Notes under the pieces: model-generated
Database searches by the model: none
Told to the model about the DNA's origin: nothing
What the model saw: only the letters and a program-made list of their open reading frames with translations
Program-made: the position numbers and the translations under genes
DNA from: a virus
Virus record (IMG/VR): IMGVR_UViG_3300046001_003061
Location: 1-56,407 of that record
Strand: one strand, 5' to 3'
DNA: 56,407 nt
In this document: one piece after another, positions 1 through 7,024 of the stretch
Numbering within the stretch: the first letter of the stretch is position 1
How the letters are laid out: the number at the start of each line of letters is the position of its first letter

Positions 1-2
1 GA

Positions 3-641
3 ATGCCAAGTCCACTTGCTAACAGGTTTGTGCATTTAGAAATGCGTGTAGACTTTGATAGCTGGTTACAATGGGCTACTGAAAATCGCATTAACAAAGA
101 CGTTATTGGTTACATTAGTTTTGCTAAACAAGATTTGTATGACTTTGATCCAAAAAGTTCAAGTCGTAGTTTTGCAACACCTCGTAGCTGGACGTTTGTT
201 AGTGAGTTGTTAGACGACGGCATGGCAGATAGCACTACTACAGATATTGTAGCAGGTACTATTGGTGAAGGTACTGCTGTTAAGTTTATGGCGCATAGAA
301 AGATTTCTGCTAAAATGCCTAACCCAACAGACATTTTAAATGGCAAGGTTACAGAACTTGCTGTTAAAGAAATTAGTGCTATGTACAGTTTGACAATGAG
401 TATGTGTTACGAGTTGAAAGATGCGTACACTAAGATTGGCAAGGAAGATAATGCTAAATGGCACACTATGGCAGATTACTTCTTTAAGTTTATGATGGAA
501 AACTTTACAACAGAAGTTACTGTTATGGGCGCACGTGTAGCGTTAACAACTTTTAACTTGCCGTTTGTGCCTAACAAGTTGAAAAACTTTGATGAGTTCC
601 ACAAACGCTTTGGCAAGTACGTAGTAGCGGCAGTAGCATAA
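3..641 (+). CDS. MoxR-type AAA+ ATPase, C-terminal part (5' end outside window)
   Basis: The frame is open to the left edge, so the methionine at 3 is probably internal and the gene is cut by the window. The visible part matches the end of the AAA core and the C-terminal lid of MoxR-family ATPases: the segment PSPLANRFVHLEM, then a helical region with FATPRSWTFVSELL, typical of this family. Walker A and B lie outside the window. MoxR ATPases usually work with a von Willebrand A (VWA) partner to remodel or load metal into client complexes. The metallopeptidase-like/VWA gene at 1045 is the obvious partner, separated only by a terminator and one small gene. The gene ends with TAA directly before a strong terminator. 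The family call is from recognition of these motifs; the client is unknown. Confidence 0.8.
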   Translation: MPSPLANRFVHLEMRVDFDSWLQWATENRINKDVIGYISFAKQDLYDFDPKSSSRSFATPRSWTFVSELLDDGMADSTTTDIVAGTIGEGTAVKFMAHRKISAKMPNPTDILNGKVTELAVKEISAMYSLTMSMCYELKDAYTKIGKEDNAKWHTMADYFFKFMMENFTTEVTVMGARVALTTFNLPFVPNKLKNFDEFHKRFGKYVVAAVA

Positions 642-646
642 TAAGG

Positions 647-669
647 AAAAGCCCCGCAAGGGGCTTTTT
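647..669 (+). terminator. Rho-independent terminator
   Basis: AAAAGCCCC, a GCAA loop, GGGGCTTTTT: a five-pair all-GC stem extended by A-U pairs, with a GNRA tetraloop and a T tract. It starts six bases after the stop of the AAA+ ATPase gene, so it ends the upstream transcript. The stem is nearly symmetrical and could act in both directions. Confidence 0.93.
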
Positions 670-676
670 ACATTCG

Positions 677-988
677 ATGAGTGATTTCAAAATAACTAAG
701 ATGGACCGTAGACATACTGGTCACGAACTGTTTAATCATTATATAAATTATAATGTTTATGTTCGACGTGGGTTTAGTAATATATCAGATAACGAATTAA
801 ATTTTCTCAAACACCGTGTTTGGTTTTGGGAGAAGTTTGGTCCAAGCGCCGAACTTGGTAAGTGTCATCGAATAAACAGTCTTACCCACCAAACTCCAAA
901 GTGGGCTTGGCAATCTGATCACCACCTATTAAGAATTTATGTAACGGAAGAAGCATTGGCATTCTTCACCTTGGCACACAGCACTTGA
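677..988 (+). CDS. Small phage protein of unknown function
   Basis: 103 residues, rich in aromatic residues and histidine. It has MDRRHTGH near the N-terminus, RVWFWEKFGPSAEL in the middle and a C-terminal segment RIYVTEEALAFFTL. I recall similar short proteins in T4-like aquatic phages but know no function. The start ATG lies only eight bases after the T tract of the terminator and has no clear Shine-Dalgarno sequence. Expression may therefore depend on read-through or be weak. Its stop codon lies inside the -35 box of the promoter for the next gene. No signal peptide or membrane segment is visible. Confidence 0.65.
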   Translation: MSDFKITKMDRRHTGHELFNHYINYNVYVRRGFSNISDNELNFLKHRVWFWEKFGPSAELGKCHRINSLTHQTPKWAWQSDHHLLRIYVTEEALAFFTLAHST

Positions 989-1013
989 CAAACACCACAT
1001 TTGAATGTATAAT
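985..1013 (+). promoter_or_regulatory. Consensus sigma70-type promoter
   Basis: TTGACA at 985-990, a 17-base spacer, and TATAAT at 1008-1013: both hexamers match the bacterial housekeeping consensus exactly and the spacing is optimal. It lies just upstream of the VWA gene (ATG at 1045), which has AGGAG at 1034-1038. It overlaps the 3' end of the preceding gene. It likely drives the plus-strand block from 1045 rightwards using unmodified host RNA polymerase, so early or constitutive expression is expected. Confidence 0.88.
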
Positions 1014-1044
1014 AGCTGTTATAGTAAACAATTAGGAGCAGGTA

Positions 1045-2319
1045 ATGGCAACAGCAACAACTAGCGCAGAAAAGAAAAAAGTTGTAACAGTAACAGACGC
1101 ACGTATTGATGCGGCTGTACGTGAAAAACTTATTACGGCACGTATTGCGCTATTGCTTAAGGCGCCATTTTTTGGCAACTTAGCAACACGCTTAAAATTA
1201 GTTAACGCTGATGAGTGGTGTAGTACTGCGGCTACAGACGGACGTAATTTTTACTATAACAGTGAATTTGTAAACAAACTGCCACAGAAACAAGTGGAGT
1301 TTTTAGTTGGGCATGAAGTGTTGCATGTAGTTTACGATCACATGGGACGTAGACAAGATAGAGATGCGCAATTGTATAACGTTGCGGCAGACTATTGTGT
1401 TAATGCTGATTTAATTAACAGCAAGATCGGTGAGAAAATTACAAGTGTGCCGATTTTGTATGATAAAAAATATGCAGGAATGAGCTCAGAAGAAGTGTAT
1501 GACTTGCTGTATGAAAACGCTGAAAAAATTAACGTTAATGATTTGCTTAAACAATTGTTAGATGAACACTTAGATGATGATGACGATGCTGGTGAAGGCG
1601 ATAGTGACGGCAACGGCGAGGGCAAAGATGGTCGCCCTGCTAAAATGACTGCTGAAGAAAAGAAAGCATTGCGTGACGAAATACGCGAAGCTGTACTACA
1701 AGCGGCAGAAGCGGCAGGTGCAGGTAACTTGCCAATGGGTGTTAAACGTTTGATTAATAAGCTAACAAACCCACAACTAAACTGGCGTGAACTGATTAGA
1801 CAACAGGTACAGAGTTTAGTACGTGCTGACTTTACCTGGGCACGTATGAATAGAAAAGGGCAACATTTAGATGCAATTTTGCCAGGTAGCAACTTTGCAG
1901 AAACAATTGATGTTAGTGTTAGCATTGATGCGTCGGGCAGTATGAGTGAAGGTATGTTGCGTGATATCTTAAGTGAAGTTAAAGGTATTATGGAGGCGTT
2001 TGACGACTTTAAACTTGATGTATGGTCATTTGATACAGATGTTTATGGTTACGAAAAATTCACGCCAGATAACATTGACGACATTGACACTTACGAATTA
2101 CAAGGTGGCGGTGGTACAGACTTTGAATGTAATTGGGAATTTATGCGTGAAAATGAAATTGCGCCAAAATTGTTTATTATGTTTACAGATGGTTACCCAG
2201 GTGGTGGTTGGGGTGACGAGAGTTACGCAGACACATTATTTGTAATACACGGTACTACTAGTATCGAAGCGCCGTTTGGTATTACAGCTTATTATGATTT
2301 ATCGAAAGGATCCAATTAA
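1045..2319 (+). CDS. Metallopeptidase-like plus VWA domain protein (DUF2201 type), partner of MoxR ATPase
   Basis: 424 residues. The N-terminal half has the zinc-peptidase motif HEVLH at residues 90-94. A central acidic, low-complexity linker (a run of Asp followed by Gly/Asp/Glu, about residues 175-197) leads to a C-terminal VWA-like domain with a MIDAS motif DASGS at 295-299 and a later TDGYPGG strand. This order (peptidase-like, acidic linker, VWA) is that of the DUF2201/VWA-like family normally paired with MoxR ATPases, as here. It is a cytoplasmic protein. Both the HExxH and DxSxS metal sites look intact, so it may bind Zn and Mg. The start is supported by AGGAG seven bases upstream and by the promoter at 985. 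The next gene starts within its stop codon. Role inferred: protein remodelling or activation during infection; the substrate is unknown. Confidence 0.85.
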   Translation: MATATTSAEKKKVVTVTDARIDAAVREKLITARIALLLKAPFFGNLATRLKLVNADEWCSTAATDGRNFYYNSEFVNKLPQKQVEFLVGHEVLHVVYDHMGRRQDRDAQLYNVAADYCVNADLINSKIGEKITSVPILYDKKYAGMSSEEVYDLLYENAEKINVNDLLKQLLDEHLDDDDDAGEGDSDGNGEGKDGRPAKMTAEEKKALRDEIREAVLQAAEAAGAGNLPMGVKRLINKLTNPQLNWRELIRQQVQSLVRADFTWARMNRKGQHLDAILPGSNFAETIDVSVSIDASGSMSEGMLRDILSEVKGIMEAFDDFKLDVWSFDTDVYGYEKFTPDNIDDIDTYELQGGGGTDFECNWEFMRENEIAPKLFIMFTDGYPGGGWGDESYADTLFVIHGTTSIEAPFGITAYYDLSKGSN

Positions 2320-2654
2320 TGTCAGTATATCAAAGTTTTAGTTATAGTCCTACAGAGTTAGCAGAGCAAATGTCTAGTGCTACACACGACACACTTGCTT
2401 ATCTATGGAAGTACAAATACATCACCACCGAACAGTATAATGAATTGTCGGGTAAAATAATGGTTATGGCTGTGCCAAACCGTAAAGGGTTTGGTAAGAA
2501 ATTGTTAGAATACTTCTTTGGTGATAATAAAGAAGAGAATTCTTGGGTTTTTCCTATTGTGGAAGTAGCAACCCACTATAGACCTGCTACTCCAGAAAAG
2601 CCAAAGAATGTAACTCGACTTAAAACCAAACCTAAGTTAGAGGTGGTTGAGTAA
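2319..2654 (+). CDS. Small phage protein of unknown function
   Basis: 111 residues, not recognised. The N-terminal two thirds look folded and helical (EQYNELSGKIMVMAVP, then KKLLEYFFG). The C-terminal 25 residues are basic and proline-containing (TPEKPKNVTRLKTKPK) and probably disordered. Its ATG overlaps the stop of the VWA gene and its own stop overlaps the next start (TAATG), so translation is likely coupled to the MoxR/VWA block. No membrane segment, signal peptide or metal motif is visible. Confidence 0.7.
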   Translation: MSVYQSFSYSPTELAEQMSSATHDTLAYLWKYKYITTEQYNELSGKIMVMAVPNRKGFGKKLLEYFFGDNKEENSWVFPIVEVATHYRPATPEKPKNVTRLKTKPKLEVVE

Positions 2655-3112
2655 TGAGTACAGGTAGGCTAAAAGACCAAAAAGACTTTGATCTTGAACA
2701 GATTATTCGAGTCATTGATTCTGCACTAGAGTCAGACGATCAACGCATTAAGGACTCCTTACGTGCGCTTATGACTATAACTGTGCTGTGTACATCAGAA
2801 CATCCTGATCAAATGCTACGCAACGGTCCGCTAGCACGTGTGTTTGAGGATATGCGCAATCTTAATCAACGATTAGGTCGTTTAGAAGATGATCTAAACA
2901 AGATTAAATGGGATCAACAAAAGCGTCAAGTTGAACCATTTACACCACCATACAATCCGGGCAGTCCGTTTGGTCCGATCGGTACACCAACTACTTCTAA
3001 ACCAACTCCTATGTGGGGTCCAAGTTGGAGTGCCGGTGATGATCCTAACTATAAAGGCGCAAGTTCTGGTATGCTTGCTGAAGACTTCATAAAAGAATTG
3101 GAAAAACGATAA
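2654..3112 (+). CDS. Small phage protein with helical core and proline-rich tail, unknown function
   Basis: 152 residues. Residues 10-90 are helical, with a likely short coiled coil around MRNLNQRLGRLEDDLNKI. The region from about 95 to 135 is rich in Pro, Gly, Ser and Thr (PPYNPGSPFGPIG), followed by a short helix at the end (LAEDFIKELEKR). This suggests an oligomerising helix with a flexible linker and a C-terminal docking helix. The start overlaps the previous stop by one base and the stop overlaps the next start. No known family is recognised. Confidence 0.7.
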   Translation: MSTGRLKDQKDFDLEQIIRVIDSALESDDQRIKDSLRALMTITVLCTSEHPDQMLRNGPLARVFEDMRNLNQRLGRLEDDLNKIKWDQQKRQVEPFTPPYNPGSPFGPIGTPTTSKPTPMWGPSWSAGDDPNYKGASSGMLAEDFIKELEKR

Positions 3113-3558
3113 TGGCCTTAGGTTGGGATGATGTACAGCGTATGAAACGTGTAGAAGCTCGAGCAGAAGAGCTTGGGTTTAAGTTTTCTTCTTCAGCTAA
3201 TTATAACTATGGTGCTAACAACATTATAAGTTATATCTGTTTAAAACCTAAGGAAGATTGTTTACCACACTACAGTCGTGATGCCGATATCTTTATAGGT
3301 ACACTTGAGGAGATCAATACCTGGTTAACTGGCGTTGAATGGGCTCGCGGCTACGAAGAGATGCTTAAACTTGGCAATGATAAGAAACGTAAGGAAAAAG
3401 AACAAGTCGAACGTAATCGGCAATTACTACGCACCATTAAAACTGGTCGTGAAGTTAAAGGCACTGTCGGATGTACCAGTGTTGACGAATGGCGCTTGCA
3501 TCTTGAAGAAGAGTACGATATTGACGACGAAGTTGATTACAGTGCAATACCATTTTAG
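3112..3558 (+). CDS. Small phage protein of unknown function
   Basis: 148 residues. The N-terminal part reads like a small alpha/beta fold (RVEARAEELGFKF, then NNIISYICLKPKED and IFIGTLEEINTWLTGVEWARGYEEML). A strongly charged helix follows (KKRKEKEQVERNRQLLR), and the tail is acidic (EEEYDIDDEVDY). No enzymatic motif is visible. It is the last of three genes coupled by one-base overlaps behind the VWA gene and is followed ten bases later by the HIT gene, with AGGA positioned for that start. Confidence 0.7.
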   Translation: MALGWDDVQRMKRVEARAEELGFKFSSSANYNYGANNIISYICLKPKEDCLPHYSRDADIFIGTLEEINTWLTGVEWARGYEEMLKLGNDKKRKEKEQVERNRQLLRTIKTGREVKGTVGCTSVDEWRLHLEEEYDIDDEVDYSAIPF

Positions 3559-3568
3559 GAAAAATACT

Positions 3569-4024
3569 ATGACAAAAATAATTGAATCATTGCCCTATGA
3601 ATTAAGCGAATGTACACCCGAACAAGCACCGTGGACTACATTAGTAGAAGAAGACTTTCACATTGCTATTTTTAAAGATGGCTTTCCTGTCAGCTACGGG
3701 CACCTGCTGTTTGTGCCTAAGTATAATACCGTAGATGTGTTAGCCGACGCAGTAGCTGATGCCATTGCGCAAGGACAACGTATGGTTGCCGAAGGTAACT
3801 GTGATGGATATAACATTGGCATTAATGTTGGTGAAGCGGCCGGACAAACAGTTGCTTGGCCACATGTACATATGATTCCTCGACGCAAGGGTGATGTCAC
3901 TGATCCACGTGGTGGTGTGCGTAATGTTATTCCTCACTTGGGTAATTATAAGAGCAAAGGAATCGGTGATGCCTACGACGAAGTAAATAAATGGTATAGT
4001 GACTTTGGCGATGCTAGAGATTAA
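3569..4024 (+). CDS. HIT-family nucleotide-binding protein
   Basis: 151 residues from ATG 3569, chosen because AGGA lies eight bases upstream and the preceding in-frame extension overlaps another gene and looks random. The fold signature is clear: FPVSYGHLLFVPK (residues 39-51) and the HIT active-site strand GQTVAWPHVHMIPRRKGD (92-109). HIT proteins hydrolyse or transfer nucleotidyl groups through a histidine triad HxHxH. Here the last two histidines are H99 (the position of the catalytic nucleophile) and H101, but the first is replaced by W97. Catalysis by the nucleophile remains possible, with an altered phosphate pocket. The substrate is unknown; AMP-lysine or dinucleotide polyphosphates are usual in the family. 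Confidence 0.88.
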   Translation: MTKIIESLPYELSECTPEQAPWTTLVEEDFHIAIFKDGFPVSYGHLLFVPKYNTVDVLADAVADAIAQGQRMVAEGNCDGYNIGINVGEAAGQTVAWPHVHMIPRRKGDVTDPRGGVRNVIPHLGNYKSKGIGDAYDEVNKWYSDFGDARD

Positions 4025-4034
4025 GGAAAAATAA

Positions 4035-4205
4035 ATGAATCCAAATGAAAACACTTGGGGAGTTTGGTCCATTACATACAAACATGTTATCTCAACTCCA
4101 GCATACAATATGATGGAAGAAACAACCTGGGCTGATATTTTTGAAGAACAGTTAGACTGCACAGAAGCCCACGCAGAAATTAGTCGTATTATGCAGTTAA
4201 AATAA
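4035..4205 (+). CDS. Very small phage protein (56 aa), unknown function
   Basis: 56 residues starting ATG AAT CCA, with AAGGA at 4023-4027 eight bases upstream. Its stop TAA overlaps the ATG of the next gene (TAATG at 4203-4207). The product is acidic and aromatic (NTWGVWSITYK, EETTWADIFEEQLD) and ends in a helix. The ribosome site and coupled stop/start support it as a real gene, although it is short. No function is recognised. Confidence 0.68.
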   Translation: MNPNENTWGVWSITYKHVISTPAYNMMEETTWADIFEEQLDCTEAHAEISRIMQLK

Positions 4206-4495
4206 TGTTAAAACATAACGAACCTAACCCACTCAATGTACACGGACTAAGACAACTTAGTCATTGCCCGCCTCACTTTACTCCTGTAATATTCGACCTT
4301 GCTGTACAAGACAAGGATCTGGTTGACTGGCTCTATGAGAACTTAGAAGGACGCTTCTACTCTGGACAGATTGATGTCAAGCAAGAGTCTGGTGTTATCG
4401 CACGACAATATTGCATCGCATTTGAATTGGCTAGTGAAGCTAGTTATTTTGCCTTGTTTCTACCTCAACTTAATCAATCTAATATTATGTGGTAA
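4205..4495 (+). CDS. Small phage protein of unknown function
   Basis: 96 residues. The N-terminus is loop-rich (NEPNPLNVHGLRQLSHCPPHF), followed by an alpha/beta stretch (VIFDLAVQDKDLVDWLYENLEGRFYSG, IARQYCIAFELASEASYFALFLPQL). The pattern suggests a compact soluble domain. The start overlaps the stop of the 56-residue gene. It is followed by about 60 non-coding bases. Not recognised. Confidence 0.65.
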   Translation: MLKHNEPNPLNVHGLRQLSHCPPHFTPVIFDLAVQDKDLVDWLYENLEGRFYSGQIDVKQESGVIARQYCIAFELASEASYFALFLPQLNQSNIMW

Positions 4496-4555
4496 TAAAA
4501 TATTTCCACCTGTTAAGACCATGGTAAATAAAGTTATCCCAAGGAGAACTTTTTA

Positions 4556-4807
4556 ATGGCCAAAGCAGAAACAACCGCAACAGAAAATTCAACGCCTGTT
4601 GAATCTAACGAAACACAACAACCACAAGTACCAAGTTTAACAATTCAAGATTTAGTTCTTGTTGCACAAATCATCCAACTTACCTCACAACGCGGCGCAT
4701 ATCGGGCCGAAGAGTTAGCCAACGTTGGCACGTTATACAATAAATTAATTGCATTTTTAGACAGCGTTGGTGCAATTTCTAAACCAGAAACTGCTGCACA
4801 GGAGTAA
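4556..4807 (+). CDS. Small conserved phage protein, unknown function
   Basis: 83 residues, with an AAGGAGA site nine bases upstream of the ATG. The first 25 residues are a Thr/Gln/Glu-rich disordered tail. The rest is a two-helix domain (LTIQDLVLVAQIIQLTSQRGAYRAEELANVG, then LYNKLIAFLDSVGA). I recall this QRGAY/F...AEE...VG...LYN..IAFL pattern from T4-like marine phages, where it has no assigned role. It is followed four bases later by the 233-residue gene. Confidence 0.75.
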   Translation: MAKAETTATENSTPVESNETQQPQVPSLTIQDLVLVAQIIQLTSQRGAYRAEELANVGTLYNKLIAFLDSVGAISKPETAAQE

Positions 4808-4811
4808 TACT

Positions 4812-5513
4812 ATGATTAAGCACGTAGGTAGACACAATAACAAGCGAGTTGTTATTGCATATAGACAAGTACCGGACGAAGATCACATGTGTTTAGTGAT
4901 CTACAGTGAAACATTACCAATGCGCATTCATGATGAATTAATGAAGGTGTTAGAAAGCGACATTGGTCAACAGGCCAATGACTTTGCTGATGCACTATTC
5001 CGTCATACTATGGCAGATGGTCAAAATTGTTTAACTACAATTCACCGCGGTGGGTTGATGTCAAAAGTACCAACTAACCAAGTTATTGTAACACCAACTT
5101 CAGCTAGTTCAGTACGCTTAGATGAATTAAACACTTTACTAAATGAAATTGCTAAAGGTGAAGCCGCAACTGAAAAATTAGCCAAGGCAGATCAAGGGCA
5201 AAGATGGGAAGGTAGAGAGTTAGGTGAGCCGGCAAGAACTACGGCAGAAAGTGTAAATACTACATCAGCTAGTGTTAACACAGATGGTGTATTGTCCGAT
5301 GCTGATATTGCAAATCAACGCATAGCACAGGCCAATAAAATGGAATCTGAAGCTAAGAGTTTATTGGCTGAAGCTAAAAGATTAAAAGAAGAAGCAAACG
5401 CACTAGCACCTAAGGTAACTAAGGCAAAAGTAGCAAAAGCAACTACAACAACAACTCCTGCGAAGAAAACAAATGCCAGAAAACCTACCACAACCAAAAA
5501 AGCCGCGGCGTAA
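4812..5513 (+). CDS. Conserved phage protein with histone-H1-like basic tail
   Basis: 233 residues from ATG 4812, preceded by AGGAG at 4800-4804. The longer frame from 4767 runs into the previous gene and is less likely. Residues 1-100 form a globular domain (MIKHVGRHNNKRVVIAYRQVP, SDTLP-like SETLPMRIHDELM, VPTNQVIVTPT). A helical segment follows (residues about 180-205, repeated Glu/Ala/Lys/Leu, coiled-coil-like). The last 33 residues are Lys/Ala/Thr-rich (TKAKVAKATTTTTPAKK), like histone H1 or bacterial HU tails. Nucleic-acid or acidic-surface binding by the tail is inferred. The 3' end overlaps the next gene by 41 bases in another frame. Confidence 0.72.
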   Translation: MIKHVGRHNNKRVVIAYRQVPDEDHMCLVIYSETLPMRIHDELMKVLESDIGQQANDFADALFRHTMADGQNCLTTIHRGGLMSKVPTNQVIVTPTSASSVRLDELNTLLNEIAKGEAATEKLAKADQGQRWEGRELGEPARTTAESVNTTSASVNTDGVLSDADIANQRIAQANKMESEAKSLLAEAKRLKEEANALAPKVTKAKVAKATTTTTPAKKTNARKPTTTKKAAA

Positions 5514-5829
5514 AGCTACACCAGGCAAGAAACTTAACATGAGTGTTAAGAAACGTTGGCAAGATATTGTTAGAGACGTTGATAAAAAGGAAGTGCCAGT
5601 TACCGTGCTACAACGTATTATCGTTAAGCTCGTTGATGGCACTGACCTTTCAATTGATGTTAAACAATTACTCGATGACGGACAGGACCCAGATGATATT
5701 GAAGATTTGCTCAATGCTAAGTTTCAAGACCTAGACGAGTATATTGAAACTGTAGACTTCTTTATTGACATTGATAAAGTAGTTGGCGCTGTTCAACCCG
5801 AGACAGACAAGGTACTTAAGAACCTATGA
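5473..5829 (+). CDS. Conserved phage protein, unknown function
   Basis: 118 residues if translated from ATG 5473, inside the 3' end of the preceding gene. The start gives a basic N-terminus (PKKPRRKATPGKK). An alternative ATG at 5539 would give a 96-residue protein beginning MSVKKRWQDI and would avoid the overlap; neither has a strong ribosome site. The core is acidic and helical (LVDGTDLSIDVKQLLDDGQDPDDIEDLLNAKF) and ends with VQPETDKVLKNL. I recall this pattern from T4-like marine phages without a function. The stop overlaps the DHFR start by four bases (ATGA). Confidence 0.7.
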   Translation: MPENLPQPKKPRRKATPGKKLNMSVKKRWQDIVRDVDKKEVPVTVLQRIIVKLVDGTDLSIDVKQLLDDGQDPDDIEDLLNAKFQDLDEYIETVDFFIDIDKVVGAVQPETDKVLKNL

Positions 5830-6329
5830 TTATATCAATTTTAGCTTCTACCAATACTGGAGGTATTGGTAACAGAGGTACCTTGCCTTGGCCACATAAT
5901 AAAGAAGATATGCGTTGGTTTGCTCAACACACTACAGGTAATATTGTAGTCATGGGTCGTAACACTTGGGATGATCCTAAGATGCCTAAGCCATTGCCCA
6001 ATCGTGAAAACTATGTTGTTAGTAGCCGACATGTAGCACAACAATATCAACACCTGGTTAAATGGATTCCTAGTAACCCTGTAGAGAATATACTACAGTT
6101 ACAAAAGGATAATCCCTCTAAAGATGTGTATGTTATTGGTGGTCGACAGTTATACGAAGCAACAGAAAGTATTGTTGATAGAGTATTACTTACACGAATC
6201 AAAGGTGCTTGGTTTACTGACACACGTATTCAGTTGGAAAGTATGCTGGCATGCTTTCAAATTAAATCAGTTAAGCCCGGTGACAACTGCACCTACGAAA
6301 CGTGGGATCGAGTAATGTTTTTTAAATAA
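5826..6329 (+). CDS. folA: Dihydrofolate reductase
   Basis: 167 residues, the usual bacterial/phage DHFR length. Recognisable elements are GIGNRGTLPWPHNKEDMRWF with the catalytic acid at D28, the NADPH-binding VVMGRNTWDD (41-50), the YVVSSR strand and VYVIGGRQLYE with its conserved Gly-Gly. The enzyme reduces dihydrofolate to tetrahydrofolate, restoring the cofactor consumed by the thymidylate synthase encoded two genes downstream. The start overlaps the upstream stop (ATGA), and the stop overlaps the SGNH gene start by one base. Cytoplasmic; virally encoded DHFR plus TS is a common way to raise dTTP supply. Confidence 0.93.
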   Translation: MIISILASTNTGGIGNRGTLPWPHNKEDMRWFAQHTTGNIVVMGRNTWDDPKMPKPLPNRENYVVSSRHVAQQYQHLVKWIPSNPVENILQLQKDNPSKDVYVIGGRQLYEATESIVDRVLLTRIKGAWFTDTRIQLESMLACFQIKSVKPGDNCTYETWDRVMFFK

Positions 6330-7024
6330 TGAAAATATTAATTGCAGGCGATTCGTGGGGGTGTGGCGAATGGGGGTGGGGAGCCGGCGAACGGAAGTGG
6401 GAAGATGGTGATGAATTAGATGAGTCTTATATTATTACTCACCGTGGTTTAGAGTACTATCTATTAGAACTAGGTCATGCTGTTACTAATATTTCCCAAG
6501 GTGGTGCATCTAATAAAGAAATATTAGTAAAATTACAACAATTAGAGTTACGATGCTACGATCATATTATATGGTTTCAAACAGATCCTATCCGCGATCT
6601 ACGTCCATATGGAGATAAATGGGTTGATACATTTGAGAATTTACTTACCAAACAGAATAGTCTAATAGATAATACCTATAAAATATTAAATTCATTTGAT
6701 AAAAAAATTATATGCCTAGGCGGATGTAGCAAATTAAATCTAGAATTAATTGAACAGTATACAAATTTATCTCCTGTTATTCCCAGCATACCCGAATTGT
6801 TAATGCCCGCGTTTATTCATCCTAAAATTTGGTTTTCGGACTGGATCGATCAATCCTGGCGGCATTTCGATGTTGACAGCTTGGACAATCTAATATATAA
6901 TAAAACATTACAGGACTCAATTTTTGATAATAAAGAATTATTTTGGCCCGACGGAAGACACCCAAATCGGCATGCCCATCGAAAACTTTTTGAATATCTA
7001 ATTACACATGAAAACATATCTTGA
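6329..7024 (+). CDS. SGNH/GDSL-like hydrolase
   Basis: 231 residues. The N-terminal block is MKILIAGDSWGCGEWGWG, with the nucleophile Ser at residue 9 in GDSW. A Gly-rich second block follows (ISQGGASNKEI, residues about 55-65), and the C-terminal block is DGRHPNRHAH with D208 and H211 as the Asp-His pair. All catalytic positions are therefore intact. SGNH enzymes remove or transfer acyl groups (acetyl, fatty) on sugars, peptidoglycan or lipids. No signal peptide is present, so it acts in the cytoplasm or on nascent glycans. It sits oddly between DHFR and TS and overlaps TS by 17 bases. It is one of four SGNH genes in the window; the substrate is unknown. Confidence 0.8.
   Translation: MKILIAGDSWGCGEWGWGAGERKWEDGDELDESYIITHRGLEYYLLELGHAVTNISQGGASNKEILVKLQQLELRCYDHIIWFQTDPIRDLRPYGDKWVDTFENLLTKQNSLIDNTYKILNSFDKKIICLGGCSKLNLELIEQYTNLSPVIPSIPELLMPAFIHPKIWFSDWIDQSWRHFDVDSLDNLIYNKTLQDSIFDNKELFWPDGRHPNRHAHRKLFEYLITHENIS

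Noticed and set aside
1392-1925. 177-residue minus-strand frame inside the VWA gene
   Set aside because: Ser/Leu-rich shadow of a well-supported gene with no ribosome site.
3335-3568. N-terminal extension of the HIT protein from 3335
   Set aside because: The extra 78 residues overlap another gene in a different frame and look random; AGGA is placed for ATG 3569.
5315-5714. Minus-strand Val/Phe/Ser-rich frames opposite the Lys-rich tail
   Set aside because: They are complements of Ala/Lys/Thr codons; the hydrophobic appearance is a by-product.
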